A DNA stretch of 64,000 nucleotides from JAGNRR01 sp964409905 (GTDB lineage Bacteria; Bacteroidota; Bacteroidia; Chitinophagales; Chitinophagaceae): contig CAYPET010000001.1 of assembly GCA_964409905.1 (NCBI GenBank), forward strand, positions 186,001-250,000, in the 5' to 3' direction. This document shows, one piece after another, positions 1-7,860 of the stretch. Every line of letters starts with the position of its first letter. The stretch's first letter is position 1. Below the pieces are notes generated by a model, which ran no database searches, was not told the origin of the DNA, and was given only the letters and a program-made list of their open reading frames with translations. A program made the translations under genes and the position numbers.

Positions 1-2
1 GG

Positions 3-257
3 ATAAACCATGGCTATGGATATCCCACGCACTATGCTCACCTCGTGAAAATAAAAAAAAGCAGTGGCGAAGTAATTGGTTATGTAGGTAGCACTGGCAA
101 AAGCACTGGACCACACTTGCACTACGAAGTAGAGCGCAAAGGAAGCAAAATAGACCCAGTACATTTTTTCTATAATGATTTGGACCCCAAAGACTTTGAC
201 AAAATGCTCGAAATGGCACAGCGCAGCAACCAAAGCTTTGATTATCTGTTTGTTTAG
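3..257 (+). CDS. M23 family metallopeptidase, C-terminal part (5' end outside window)
   Basis: The frame is open from the left edge, so the start lies outside the window; 84 residues remain. The visible part carries two signatures of LytM/M23 peptidoglycan endopeptidases: a HYAHL segment around residue 11, and GSTGKSTGPHLHYEV about 25 residues later, whose HxH supplies catalytic and zinc-binding histidines. M23 enzymes cut peptide crosslinks in peptidoglycan or act as non-catalytic activators; both diagnostic histidine clusters are present, so an active enzyme is likely. Only about 40 residues follow the HxH motif, normal for this family. A GTG inside the frame at 45 is not a credible start because it would remove the HYAH motif. 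A MerR-type regulator follows 41 bases downstream on the same strand. Confidence 0.9.
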   Translation: MNHGYGYPTHYAHLVKIKKSSGEVIGYVGSTGKSTGPHLHYEVERKGSKIDPVHFFYNDLDPKDFDKMLEMAQRSNQSFDYLFV

Positions 258-283
258 ATAGCACTGATTAAATGATTATACCG

Positions 284-291
284 TAAATTTG
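284..291 (+). promoter_or_regulatory. TAnnTTTG -7 box before the MerR-type regulator
   Basis: Exact match (TAAATTTG) to the Bacteroidota -7 element. It ends 7 bases before the ATG at 299, so transcription would begin at or next to the start codon. No well-spaced -33 TTG is visible. Confidence 0.45.
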
Positions 292-298
292 ATATCGT

Positions 299-832
299 AT
301 GGAGCAGTACGATCTCTTTGGCAACAAGGTAGAAATGCCGGGTGGTGCACCCAAAAAAGGTGTAAAAAAAATTGCTCCATCCGAAAAAGTTGTACCGATT
401 AACCCAACTCCCGAACCTCCACTATTTGACAAAACATCAACCTTAGCACCAAACATACCTACCGAAAAATTAGACCAAACAGATAAGGTAAACGAAGATT
501 CGCTTACCAAGGTGTACTATACCATATCTGAGGTTGCCAAGATGTTTGAGGTGAACCCTTCTTTGTTGCGATTTTGGGAAAAAGAATTTAAGCAATTAGG
601 AAAAATTAAAAAAAATAAAAAAGGAGACCGATACTATAACAAACACAATATTCGCCACCTAAACGTTATCTATTACCTGTTGAAAGAACAAAAAATGACC
701 ATTGCCGGTGCACGTGAAATGATGAAAAACAAACGAAAAAGTGCCGTATCGCAATTTGACATGGTAGAAAACTTGCAAAGAATTAAGGGCTTTTTGTTAG
801 ATTTGAAAAAGTCTTTACAAACCGATGTGTGA
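299..832 (+). CDS. MerR family transcriptional regulator
   Basis: A 177-residue protein. The first 70 residues are polar, Pro/Lys-rich and probably unstructured. From about residue 72 (VYYTISEVAKMFEVNPSLLR) it is a MerR-type winged helix: ISEVAKMF is the recognition helix-turn-helix and LLRFWEKEF with RYYNKHNIRHL the wing and second helix, followed by a short helix to the end. There is no C-terminal effector domain and no metal-binding cysteine, so this is the compact MerR type common in Bacteroidota, whose ligand is unknown. ATG 299 is supported by a -7 promoter box ending at 291. It is bracketed by an M23 peptidase and a thioredoxin-like protein; I see no evidence that it regulates either. 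Confidence 0.88.
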   Translation: MEQYDLFGNKVEMPGGAPKKGVKKIAPSEKVVPINPTPEPPLFDKTSTLAPNIPTEKLDQTDKVNEDSLTKVYYTISEVAKMFEVNPSLLRFWEKEFKQLGKIKKNKKGDRYYNKHNIRHLNVIYYLLKEQKMTIAGAREMMKNKRKSAVSQFDMVENLQRIKGFLLDLKKSLQTDV

Positions 833-840
833 TAAGTTTG
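833..840 (+). promoter_or_regulatory. TAnnTTTG -7 box before the thioredoxin-like gene
   Basis: Exact TAAGTTTG immediately after the MerR stop codon and 43 bases before the ATG at 884. The nearest upstream TTG is 27 bases away, longer than usual. Confidence 0.35.
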
Positions 841-883
841 TATTTTTCTTTTTCTATCAAACAACTTTAAAAAACATTACAAA

Positions 884-1390
884 ATGAAAAAAATCCTCTT
901 ATATAGCATTCTCCTTTTAACCCTCTCCACCAATATGCAAGCGCAGCAATATGTACGTGAATTAGATCAAAAAACAGATAAGCCACTGCTAAGAGGCGCT
1001 ATCACTTTTGGCGACTTATTAAAAGAATCTGCCTATACCTGGATGAAAGAAAGCTACGAACCCGAAACAAGTGCAGTAGCAAAAATCGAAAAACTAATTC
1101 CTAAATACCGCTTAGTAGTATTTGCAGGTACCTGGTGTGAAGACACGCAATTATTGTTGCCACAGCTTTACCAAACATTAAAAGATGTTCATTTTAATTT
1201 TAATGCTTTAGAAATGTATGGCGTCAACCGTGCAAAAGAGGGCTTAGATGCTGAACATTTGATATACAATATTGAGCGTGTCCCTACTATCATCATCATG
1301 GATCGATTTAGGGAAGTCGGACGCATAGTAGAAAATGTGAACGAAAGCATTGAAAAAGATATATTAACCATTTTGGAAGGTGATCAATAA
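884..1390 (+). CDS. Secreted thioredoxin-fold protein with a single active-site cysteine
   Basis: A 168-residue protein with a clear Sec signal peptide (MKKILLYSILLL...NMQAQ, cleavage near residue 21), so periplasmic or exported. The thioredoxin core sits around residues 75-160. The strand VVFAGTWCEDTQLLLP matches the position of the thioredoxin WCxxC, but the second cysteine is replaced by Thr (WCEDT). The downstream VPTIIIMDRFREVGRI supplies the cis-Pro loop (RVPT). A monothiol CxxT site would not form the usual disulfide, so the protein may be a reductase or isomerase variant, a bacilliredoxin-like protein or a chaperone. No partner gene is visible. The next gene begins 30 bases downstream and could be cotranscribed. 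Confidence 0.75.
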   Translation: MKKILLYSILLLTLSTNMQAQQYVRELDQKTDKPLLRGAITFGDLLKESAYTWMKESYEPETSAVAKIEKLIPKYRLVVFAGTWCEDTQLLLPQLYQTLKDVHFNFNALEMYGVNRAKEGLDAEHLIYNIERVPTIIIMDRFREVGRIVENVNESIEKDILTILEGDQ

Positions 1391-1420
1391 TCACCCAAAG
1401 GTGATATAGTCTAAATCATC

Positions 1421-2581
1421 ATGCAACTACAATTCAATGTGTACCATTCCGTTGCCGACTTACCGGCAAGCTGGGACGAAACACTCGCAGCAGAAAGTCC
1501 ACTTCATTCCTCCAAAATTGGCGTCACAGAACTCGCAAACACTCCGGATATAAAGAACTACTATGTTTGTGGTTATTGCCCTAATAATCACTTGATTTTT
1601 CAGGCTTATGCGCAACAACTGCAAGTACATAGCGGACAATTTAATTTGCAGGGTAATCAAATTAAAAAGTGGTTGATAAAAAAATCCATTGACCTTATCA
1701 AGCCCAAAATGCTTGTTGCCGGCAATTTATTCCGACACGATGTCTACATGCTGGAATTCCATAAACCGTCCTTGAATCGACTTGACCGAAGCTTAATTTT
1801 AGATCAAGCCATAGACTATATGATGCAATATACCGGTAGTCAGGGCGTATTCCTTAAAGATATTCCCAAACCAATTGCCAAATATTTTTTAACACAGAAA
1901 GAATATCAACGCATAGACAGCGATATTTCAATGTACCTAAACATTCCTGCACATTGGAAAACGTTTGATGATTATCAAAACGATTTGAAACGCAAATACC
2001 GAAACCGTGCAAAATTGACGCGAAAGTCCTTTGAAAAAATAATAACCCGCACACTAAGCCTGGAAGAAATCATCCAACATAAAAAAACCATGCATGCTTT
2101 GTACAAACAAGTTACCGACAATCAAGTAGTGAGCATGGGTGAATTAAGTGAAGATTACATTCCTGAACTAAAAAAATCCTTAGGAAGCCAATATCAAGTC
2201 ATGGGATTTTTTCTGCCGGAGGAAAACAATAAAATGATTGCCTTTTCATCCGCCATTGTTCATGATGAGGTACACGACATGAACTATATCGGTTTTGATT
2301 ATGCCTACAACCAAACCTATTCTTTGTACTTCAATATTTTGTTTAACTGTGTGCAATGTGCCATTGGCAATGGTTGTAAGCGGCTATTATTGGGCCGTAC
2401 TGCATTGGAGGCTAAGGCTATTGTAGGTTGCGAACCTGATTATCTCTTTACCTTTTACAAATTGAAAAGCCGGTTTATAAATCAAATTGTAAAAAACATC
2501 ACCGCCCGATTTGAAAACAGACTTGGTGAAGGTTGGCAAAACAGACATCCTTTCAAGGCAGAATACTATGAGGGTATTTAA
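1421..2581 (+). CDS. FemAB/GNAT-like N-acyltransferase
   Basis: A 386-residue soluble protein without signal peptide or membrane segment. The C-terminal half resembles the GNAT fold of FemAB-type and peptidogalycan acyltransferases: a YRNRAK basic stretch near 195, a strand VMGFFLPEENNKMIAFSSAIVH near 265, then NYIGFDYAYNQTYSLYFNI and the helix-strand CKRLLLGRTALEAKAIVG. That pattern (GxDY...Y..LYF, then a lone Arg/Leu strand) is common in Bacteroidota proteins annotated as GNAT or FemAB-like. The substrate is unknown; cell-wall or lipid aminoacylation is a family-level guess. It lies 30 bases after the thioredoxin-like gene; the gap holds a short inverted repeat (ATCACC/GGTGAT) without a T tract. 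Confidence 0.6.
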   Translation: MQLQFNVYHSVADLPASWDETLAAESPLHSSKIGVTELANTPDIKNYYVCGYCPNNHLIFQAYAQQLQVHSGQFNLQGNQIKKWLIKKSIDLIKPKMLVAGNLFRHDVYMLEFHKPSLNRLDRSLILDQAIDYMMQYTGSQGVFLKDIPKPIAKYFLTQKEYQRIDSDISMYLNIPAHWKTFDDYQNDLKRKYRNRAKLTRKSFEKIITRTLSLEEIIQHKKTMHALYKQVTDNQVVSMGELSEDYIPELKKSLGSQYQVMGFFLPEENNKMIAFSSAIVHDEVHDMNYIGFDYAYNQTYSLYFNILFNCVQCAIGNGCKRLLLGRTALEAKAIVGCEPDYLFTFYKLKSRFINQIVKNITARFENRLGEGWQNRHPFKAEYYEGI

Positions 2582-2712
2582 GTCGTGATACTTTTACCTG
2601 CATTATACTTTTACTTTTTTCGCAACAAAATTCTGGCCAACAGCTATTGGAAAAGCTTTGCTTTGTGCATCTTTTGTTTTGCCAAAGAGGAAAGTTCACA
2701 CCTATAAATTAT

Positions 2713-2720
2713 TACCTTTG
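2713..2720 (+). promoter_or_regulatory. TAnnTTTG -7 box before the FAD dehydrogenase
   Basis: Exact TACCTTTG, 31 bases before ATG 2752. The rest of the 170-base gap (2582-2751) shows nothing else I can name. Confidence 0.35.
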
Positions 2721-2751
2721 GCATTGGTCTTTAGGATAAAACCCTAACCCC

Positions 2752-4329
2752 ATGAAAAAAGAACTCACACTAAAATTATCTCCTCAAGAAATACAGGACG
2801 ATGCGCTGATTTTACAAAAAACAAGACTAGCTCTGGGTCTTAAAAAAAGCGATGCGCTACAGATACAAAAACAAAAGTCTTCATTAGACGCTCGTAGAAA
2901 GCCAATCCACTTCAACCTCAAACTATCGGTCTTTGTGAACGAGAAGCCTCCAATATCAAACACCGCAATACATTATCAGGATGTTCACCAATCCAGCAAA
3001 GTGCTTCACATAGTAGGTGCAGGTCCGGCGGGACTTTTCTGTGCATTGCGTTGCCTCGAGCTCGGCATTAAACCGATTATTTATGAGCGTGGTAAAAAAG
3101 TTAGAGACCGCAGGCGAGATCTGGCACTGCTGAATAAAAAAGGCATTCTAAATCCCGAAAGTAACTATTGTTATGGCGAGGGTGGTGCGGGTACTTATAG
3201 CGATGGTAAACTTTATACACGTTCCAAAAAAAGAGGAAATGTCAACAAAATATTGCAACTCTTTATTCAGTTTGGGGCTGAAGAAAAAATTGCCTACGAA
3301 GCCCATCCCCATATCGGTACTAACAAGTTGCCCGGCATCATAGAAAATATGAGAGAACACATTTTGTCATGTGGAGGTGAAATATATTTTGAGCACAAAC
3401 TAACTGACATTTTCATCAGTGACGATACGATACAAGCTATAGAAATAAACCATAGCAACAAAATAGATGTAAAACAATTGGTGCTGGCCACAGGCCATTC
3501 CGCAAAAGATATTTACAGCCTACTTTACCAAAAAGGCATTGCACTAGAAGAAAAGGATTTTGCCATAGGAGTACGCATCGAGCATCCACAGCAACTAATA
3601 AACGAAATTCAATATGGCGCAACGTATGCCAGAGCCATTACCTTAAATCAAAAAGGCGCTCTGCCACCTGCATCTTACGCCTTGGTGGAGCAAGTATCGG
3701 GTCGGGGGGTATTCTCATTTTGTATGTGCCCTGGTGGTATAATTGCTCCAGCAGCTACCGAAGACCAGCATCTTGTAGTGAATGGTTGGAGTCCATCAAA
3801 AAGAAATAACCCTTTTGCAAATAGTGGCTTGGTAGTAAAGGTTGGGGCAGGAGATTTCGGAAAATTTCAAGATAAAGGTGTACTAGCAGGTATGTATTTT
3901 CAACAGGCAGTTGAGCATGAAGCATTCAAGGCTGGTGGCGGTAAGTTCGTAGCACCGGCACAGCGAGTTGAGGACTTCATTCAAAATAAAACCTCGCAAT
4001 TCATTGGGCCAAATTCATACTTGCCCGGTGTACGTGCCAGCAACATGAAGGACGTGTTACCACCATTCATATATCAATCTTTGCAAAAGGGCATTAAACA
4101 ATTTAGCAAACGCGTCAAAAACTATATTCACCCCGAAGCTATAGTTGTGGCTACCGAAAGTAGAACTTCATCACCAGTGCGTATACCGCGCAATCAATTA
4201 ACTCTTGAGCATGTGCACATCAAAGGATTGTACCCCTGTGCTGAGGGTGCGGGATATGCCGGTGGAATTGTCAGCGCGGCTATTGATGGTGAGCGTGTAG
4301 CCGAAGCGGTTGATCTTGTTTTAAGATAG
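2752..4329 (+). CDS. FAD-dependent dehydrogenase (COG2509 type)
   Basis: A 525-residue cytosolic flavoprotein. After an 80-residue N-terminal domain with a basic segment (LDARRKPIHFNLKLSV) comes the Rossmann dinucleotide motif VGAGPAGLFCALRCLELG at 88-105, ending in an acidic YERG that binds the FAD ribose. GEGGAGTYSDGKLYTR near 140 and the C-terminal CAEGAGYAGGIVSAAIDG, which closes the FAD site, are the hallmarks of the uncharacterised FAD dehydrogenase family COG2509, of normal length. The physiological substrate is not known for the family. It is transcribed alone; the next gene converges from the other strand with only 10 bases between the stop codons and no terminator hairpin visible. 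Confidence 0.85.
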   Translation: MKKELTLKLSPQEIQDDALILQKTRLALGLKKSDALQIQKQKSSLDARRKPIHFNLKLSVFVNEKPPISNTAIHYQDVHQSSKVLHIVGAGPAGLFCALRCLELGIKPIIYERGKKVRDRRRDLALLNKKGILNPESNYCYGEGGAGTYSDGKLYTRSKKRGNVNKILQLFIQFGAEEKIAYEAHPHIGTNKLPGIIENMREHILSCGGEIYFEHKLTDIFISDDTIQAIEINHSNKIDVKQLVLATGHSAKDIYSLLYQKGIALEEKDFAIGVRIEHPQQLINEIQYGATYARAITLNQKGALPPASYALVEQVSGRGVFSFCMCPGGIIAPAATEDQHLVVNGWSPSKRNNPFANSGLVVKVGAGDFGKFQDKGVLAGMYFQQAVEHEAFKAGGGKFVAPAQRVEDFIQNKTSQFIGPNSYLPGVRASNMKDVLPPFIYQSLQKGIKQFSKRVKNYIHPEAIVVATESRTSSPVRIPRNQLTLEHVHIKGLYPCAEGAGYAGGIVSAAIDGERVAEAVDLVLR

Positions 4330-4339
4330 ACATGTCAAA

Positions 4340-4897
4340 TTACTCCAAACTACCTCTGGCTTCCATATTACACTCATCGCTGAATGTAGAAAATAAATTA
4401 GTTCCTCCACCATCTTTGATGCCGGTGATTTTTACACCATTTACAATACTTACCTGCATATAATTATACCCTTTTTGTATCACTTTGTTTATTGAATATG
4501 CACAAACCAATACCATATTGCTCGCTTCTGCTTCGTTGCGCAGATAATTATCTACCAAATCTTTGGCTTCTTGTAAGCCGATAAACGAACCTCCATTGGC
4601 CAAGTTGGCAGGAGTATAGTCACAAGCGGGCGGGCAATCTCCTTTTTCATTCTGACGGTAAACTTTATCCGATTTCAGGCCTCCTTGGTCATCTACACCA
4701 ACCAATATATAATTGGGTACTCCTTTCTCATCTGCCGCAGCAAATATTTTGATATCTGTAGCGCCGCTGTTCAGTATTTGCTGTACAATTTTCATGTCTA
4801 CCAAAAATCCCGTAACCTCTTCTGCCAATGCATTACAGATATAGAATAGAACGAAGAATAATGTCAATACCCCGGTTTTTATATTTAACTTTTTCAT
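4340..4897 (-). CDS. Secreted protein of unknown function
   Basis: A 185-residue protein with a signal peptide (hydrophobic run TGVLTLFFVLFYICNALA, cleavage near residue 25). I do not recognise a family. Visible elements: two cysteines close together (CPPAC near 95) that could form a disulfide, a central SFIGLQEAKDLVDNYLRNE, and a hydrophobic VLVCAYSINKVIQ near 130. It alternates short strands and helices, with no repeats and no catalytic motif I can name. Its neighbours (FAD dehydrogenase, membrane protein) give no functional hint. Upstream (4898-5052) I see no exact TAnnTTTG box. Confidence 0.6.
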   Translation of the reverse strand: MKKLNIKTGVLTLFFVLFYICNALAEEVTGFLVDMKIVQQILNSGATDIKIFAAADEKGVPNYILVGVDDQGGLKSDKVYRQNEKGDCPPACDYTPANLANGGSFIGLQEAKDLVDNYLRNEAEASNMVLVCAYSINKVIQKGYNYMQVSIVNGVKITGIKDGGGTNLFSTFSDECNMEARGSLE

Positions 4898-5052
4898 TTG
4901 TTGTTATTTACTTTGTTGCAAGTTGGGTATGAATCTAATTTAAAAAACTTAGTAATGGTAGTAAACCACCCAATTTTCATTTTACACTATAGGGAACAAA
5001 GCATAACGTACGCTTACGTTTTTGTCTCGGAATAATAATAAACATTCATGTG

Positions 5053-5571
5053 TCAAAACACATGACCCATAAACACACTTAAAAAAACAAAAGCAAACAG
5101 CCATTGTTGGCGCTCATGTTGGATATACTTTTTACCCAGTTGAATGTTATGAACAGGTATGGCAATAGCTCCGACTCCAAAAAGTAGCACAAGCAACACG
5201 TCCATCCAGTCAAAACGACCCTTCACAATGCCCATCCACTGCCAAAACTCCAGCCATAAAGCAAACAACATGGGCATCCATTTAGCATGAATCGTAACGT
5301 TGTAAAAATATATTTTCAGTTGCCGGGCAAGCATGGTAGCTGCAAAAACCCAAAGCCCACCAGGTAATGAAAAAATCACCCATTTTGGCAAGGGCCACAT
5401 TTGCCTAACCGATGTTTTTATAGCTAACCAGTCAGTTTGTGGTAATAGCTTGCTTAGCAGTATATTGATAAGTGTACCCTCAGGCCTGTAAAAAACATAA
5501 ACGTATATGCAGGCTAGTAAGGAAAAGATAATTGCACTAGCACCAAGGTTGCTTTTTGTAGCATCACTCAT
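5053..5571 (-). CDS. Polytopic membrane protein, VanZ-like layout
   Basis: A 172-residue protein with about five membrane segments: SAIIFSLLACIYVYVFY at 12-28, a central WVIFSLPGGLWVFAATML, MPMLFALWLEFWQWMGIV, MDVLLVLLFGVGAIAIPV and WLFAFVFLSVFMGHVF at the end. The order hydrophobic-charged-GRFDWMDVLLVLLFG recalls VanZ-like proteins, but there is no decisive motif and I assign no function. Its ATG overlaps the stop codon of the upstream FKBP gene by four bases (ATGA), so the two are translationally coupled and belong to the paaA-FKBP operon. Confidence 0.6.
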   Translation of the reverse strand: MSDATKSNLGASAIIFSLLACIYVYVFYRPEGTLINILLSKLLPQTDWLAIKTSVRQMWPLPKWVIFSLPGGLWVFAATMLARQLKIYFYNVTIHAKWMPMLFALWLEFWQWMGIVKGRFDWMDVLLVLLFGVGAIAIPVHNIQLGKKYIQHERQQWLFAFVFLSVFMGHVF

Positions 5572-6032
5572 TCATTAAAATCAATCAAATCAATTTCAAA
5601 AATTAAAACAGCATTTGCCGGAATCTTTCCAGTAGCAGACGAGCCATAGCCAAGACTTGAAGGTATAAATAAATAGCCGGAACCTCCCCGAGAAAACTTC
5701 GGAATTCCTTCCTGCCAGCCTTTTATGACTTGTGCGAGTGGTAACTCCACGTTTTGGCCATCATCAAATACGGTCTTATTTGTTAGGTAGCCTTTGTAAT
5801 TGACTTTCACCTTGCTTTGCGCATTCGGAAAATCACCATCCCCTTCCTTAGTTACAATATAGTGTAAGCCAGTTTCGGTTTGCTGAGCTTGCAGGTTATT
5901 ATCTGCCAGGTACTGCCGAATTTGCTGCTGATTTTCCTCAAATATTTTTTCGTCCTTATTACATGCCGATATCAGCACTGCAAAGGTTAATAACAGCAGA
6001 TAATGTAAGCCATTTCGTATAGGGCGTATCAT
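5568..6032 (-). CDS. FKBP-type peptidyl-prolyl isomerase lipoprotein
   Basis: A 154-residue protein. The start chosen (ATG 6032) gives a lipoprotein signal peptide with lipobox-like LISACNKDE (Cys about residue 24) and lies 7 bases after the paaA stop; a longer in-frame reading back to 6185 runs through paaA and is unlikely. The C-terminal 100 residues form an FKBP domain: TGLHYIVTKEGDG, VKVNYKGYLTNKTVFDD, LAQVIKGWQEGIPKFSRGG, SGYLFIPSSLGYG and IPANAVLIFEIDLIDFNE. These catalyse proline cis-trans isomerisation during folding, here in the periplasm on a membrane anchor. It is translationally coupled to the membrane protein downstream. Confidence 0.88.
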   Translation of the reverse strand: MIRPIRNGLHYLLLLTFAVLISACNKDEKIFEENQQQIRQYLADNNLQAQQTETGLHYIVTKEGDGDFPNAQSKVKVNYKGYLTNKTVFDDGQNVELPLAQVIKGWQEGIPKFSRGGSGYLFIPSSLGYGSSATGKIPANAVLIFEIDLIDFNE

Positions 6033-6039
6033 CAAGAAA

Positions 6040-6978
6040 CTAAGCGGCTTTACGTTTCGCTTGTTTTTCAGCATGGGCCATAGCAGCATCTCGAACCCAT
6101 TTACCTTCATCCCAAGCTTTATTTCTGGCTGCCAAACGCTCCTTATTGCAAGGGCCGTTACCTTTAACGACATTCCAAAATTCATCCCAGTTTATTTCAC
6201 CAAAATCGTAATGGCCACGTTCTTCATTCCATTTCAAATCAGGATCGGGCAAGCTTACACCCAATATTTCGGCTTGCTCTACAGTAGCGTCAACAAACCG
6301 TTGGCGTAATTCATCGTTCGACTGGCGTTTAATTTTCCATTCCATACTTTGAGCAGAGTTTGTGCTTTCATCATCGCTTGGCCCAAACATCATCAAGCTT
6401 GGCCACCACCATCTGTCCACAGCATCTTGCAACATTGCTTTTTGTTCCGGAGTACCTTTGCTAAGGGCAAGCAAACTTTCATATCCCTGGCGCTGATGAA
6501 AACTTTCTTCTTTACAAATGCGCACCATTGCTCTGGCATAAGGCCCATAGGAAGTTCGGCATAGCATCACTTGATTCATGATGGCTGCGCCATCAACCAG
6601 CCAACCAATCGCTCCAATATCCGCCCAAGTGAGTGTGGGATAATTAAAAATGCTCGAGTATTTGGCCTGTCCGCTATGCAATTGTTCTATCATTTCATCG
6701 CGTGTGATACCCAAGGTTTCTGCGGCCGAATACAAATACAATCCGTGGCCTGCTTCATCCTGTACTTTGGCTATCAAAATTAATTTTCGACGCAAATTGG
6801 GCGCCCGTGTAATCCAATTCCCTTCAGGTAGCATACCCACAATCTCACTGTGTGCATGCTGAGAAATTTGTCTGATAAGTGTCTTACGATAAGCCTCCGG
6901 CATCCAGTCTCTGGCCTCAATTTTAATTTCGTTGGCAATTTTTTCCTCAAACAATTTCTGGCCTTTTTCAACACTCAT
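6040..6978 (-). CDS. paaA: 1,2-phenylacetyl-CoA epoxidase subunit PaaA
   Basis: A 312-residue protein matching the catalytic subunit of the ring-1,2-phenylacetyl-CoA epoxidase, a diiron oxygenase. VQDEAGHGLYLYSAAE near 82 and CKEESFHQRQGYESLL near 160 are the two carboxylate-histidine (ExxH) iron-binding motifs; NWITRAPNLRRK and GPCNKERLAARNKAWDEGK are typical of the family. ATG 6978 (MSVEKGQKLFEEK) is chosen over an upstream in-frame ATG at 7044 because a TAnnTTTG box at 6999-7006 would lie inside the longer form. The partner subunits paaB, paaC, paaD and the reductase paaE, normally adjacent, are absent from this window; downstream is an FKBP lipoprotein instead. Confidence 0.93.
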   Translation of the reverse strand: MSVEKGQKLFEEKIANEIKIEARDWMPEAYRKTLIRQISQHAHSEIVGMLPEGNWITRAPNLRRKLILIAKVQDEAGHGLYLYSAAETLGITRDEMIEQLHSGQAKYSSIFNYPTLTWADIGAIGWLVDGAAIMNQVMLCRTSYGPYARAMVRICKEESFHQRQGYESLLALSKGTPEQKAMLQDAVDRWWWPSLMMFGPSDDESTNSAQSMEWKIKRQSNDELRQRFVDATVEQAEILGVSLPDPDLKWNEERGHYDFGEINWDEFWNVVKGNGPCNKERLAARNKAWDEGKWVRDAAMAHAEKQAKRKAA

Positions 6979-6998
6979 GATTAACAATTTTAGTGGTA

Positions 6999-7006
6999 CA
7001 AATATA
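6999..7006 (-). promoter_or_regulatory. TAnnTTTG -7 box for paaA
   Basis: Reads TATATTTG on the minus strand, 20 bases before ATG 6978. No clean -33 TTG at 17-23 bases. Confidence 0.45.
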
Positions 7007-7154
7007 CAACGCACTGTGTTAAAGGAAAGTTTGATGATTATCAATTGCGGTAATGTTCATCACTTGAATGTAAAAAAATGTTCGGCTGATATAAAATAAA
7101 AATAAAAAATTATTTCCCTATGCCCTCAAAGACTGCTGTTAATCGTATCGTAGG

Positions 7155-7162
7155 TATATTTG
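7155..7162 (+). promoter_or_regulatory. TAnnTTTG -7 box for sdhCAB
   Basis: TATATTTG, 21 bases before the sdhC ATG. It faces away from the paaA box at 6999-7006, forming a divergent promoter region of about 200 bases. Confidence 0.45.
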
Positions 7163-7183
7163 CGTGACTCAACTATTTAGTAA

Positions 7184-7849
7184 ATGGCAAAAACAACAAG
7201 TTCTACAGTAGGTAGAAAGGTGCTCATGGCACTCTCGGGCTTATTTCTCGTTTCGTTTTTAATCATTCATGTTTCTATCAATGCACTTTCACTTTTTGGT
7301 GAAGATGTATTTAATGTTGCATCCCACTTTATGGGCACCAATTGGGTTATCCAGTTTGTTATGCAACCGGTGCTAATGTTTGGTGTGATTTTTCACCTCG
7401 CAATGGGCATTTATTTAGAATTACAAAATAACAAAGCAAGAACTGTGAAGTATGCATATAGTAAACCCGGCACCAATAGTAGTTGGATGAGCAGAAATAT
7501 GATTTACACCGGTGCCGTCGTGATGGCTTTTCTTGGTTTACACATGTATGACTTTTGGGTTCACGAAATGAATGTAAAATACATTAGCGCCGTGCCCGAT
7601 TTATCACCTACACGCTACTACGGCGAAATGGTAGAAAAATTTGCCGATCCGGTGCGTGTGATTATTTATTTGATTTCATTTGTAGCCTTGGCATTGCACC
7701 TATTGCATGGTTTCCAGTCATCGTTTCAATCGGTAGGTTTTAATCACCATAAATACACCCCCATTATCAAAAAGCTAGGGAATGCCTTCGGAATTATTGT
7801 TCCGGCTTTATTTAGCTTAATTGCATTATTTCACTTTTTAAATCATTAA
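7184..7849 (+). CDS. sdhC: Succinate dehydrogenase cytochrome b558 subunit
   Basis: A 221-residue membrane anchor of succinate:quinone oxidoreductase with five hydrophobic segments, the fused-anchor type found with two-heme (type B) enzymes. Histidines in the membrane segments, candidate heme ligands, are in FLIIHVSINAL near 28, FGVIFHLAMG near 72, FLGLHMYDF near 118 and ALALHLLHGFQ near 167. It anchors SdhA and SdhB and passes electrons between the iron-sulfur protein and menaquinone. First gene of sdhCAB, 11 bases before sdhA. ATG 7184 is the obvious start, following a -7 box. Confidence 0.94.
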   Translation: MAKTTSSTVGRKVLMALSGLFLVSFLIIHVSINALSLFGEDVFNVASHFMGTNWVIQFVMQPVLMFGVIFHLAMGIYLELQNNKARTVKYAYSKPGTNSSWMSRNMIYTGAVVMAFLGLHMYDFWVHEMNVKYISAVPDLSPTRYYGEMVEKFADPVRVIIYLISFVALALHLLHGFQSSFQSVGFNHHKYTPIIKKLGNAFGIIVPALFSLIALFHFLNH

Positions 7850-7860
7850 TACGAAGGACA

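Noticed and set aside
1390..1405. Inverted repeat ATCACC/GGTGAT between the thioredoxin-like and acyltransferase genes
   Set aside because: Only six base pairs with no T tract; not a credible terminator or operator without further evidence.
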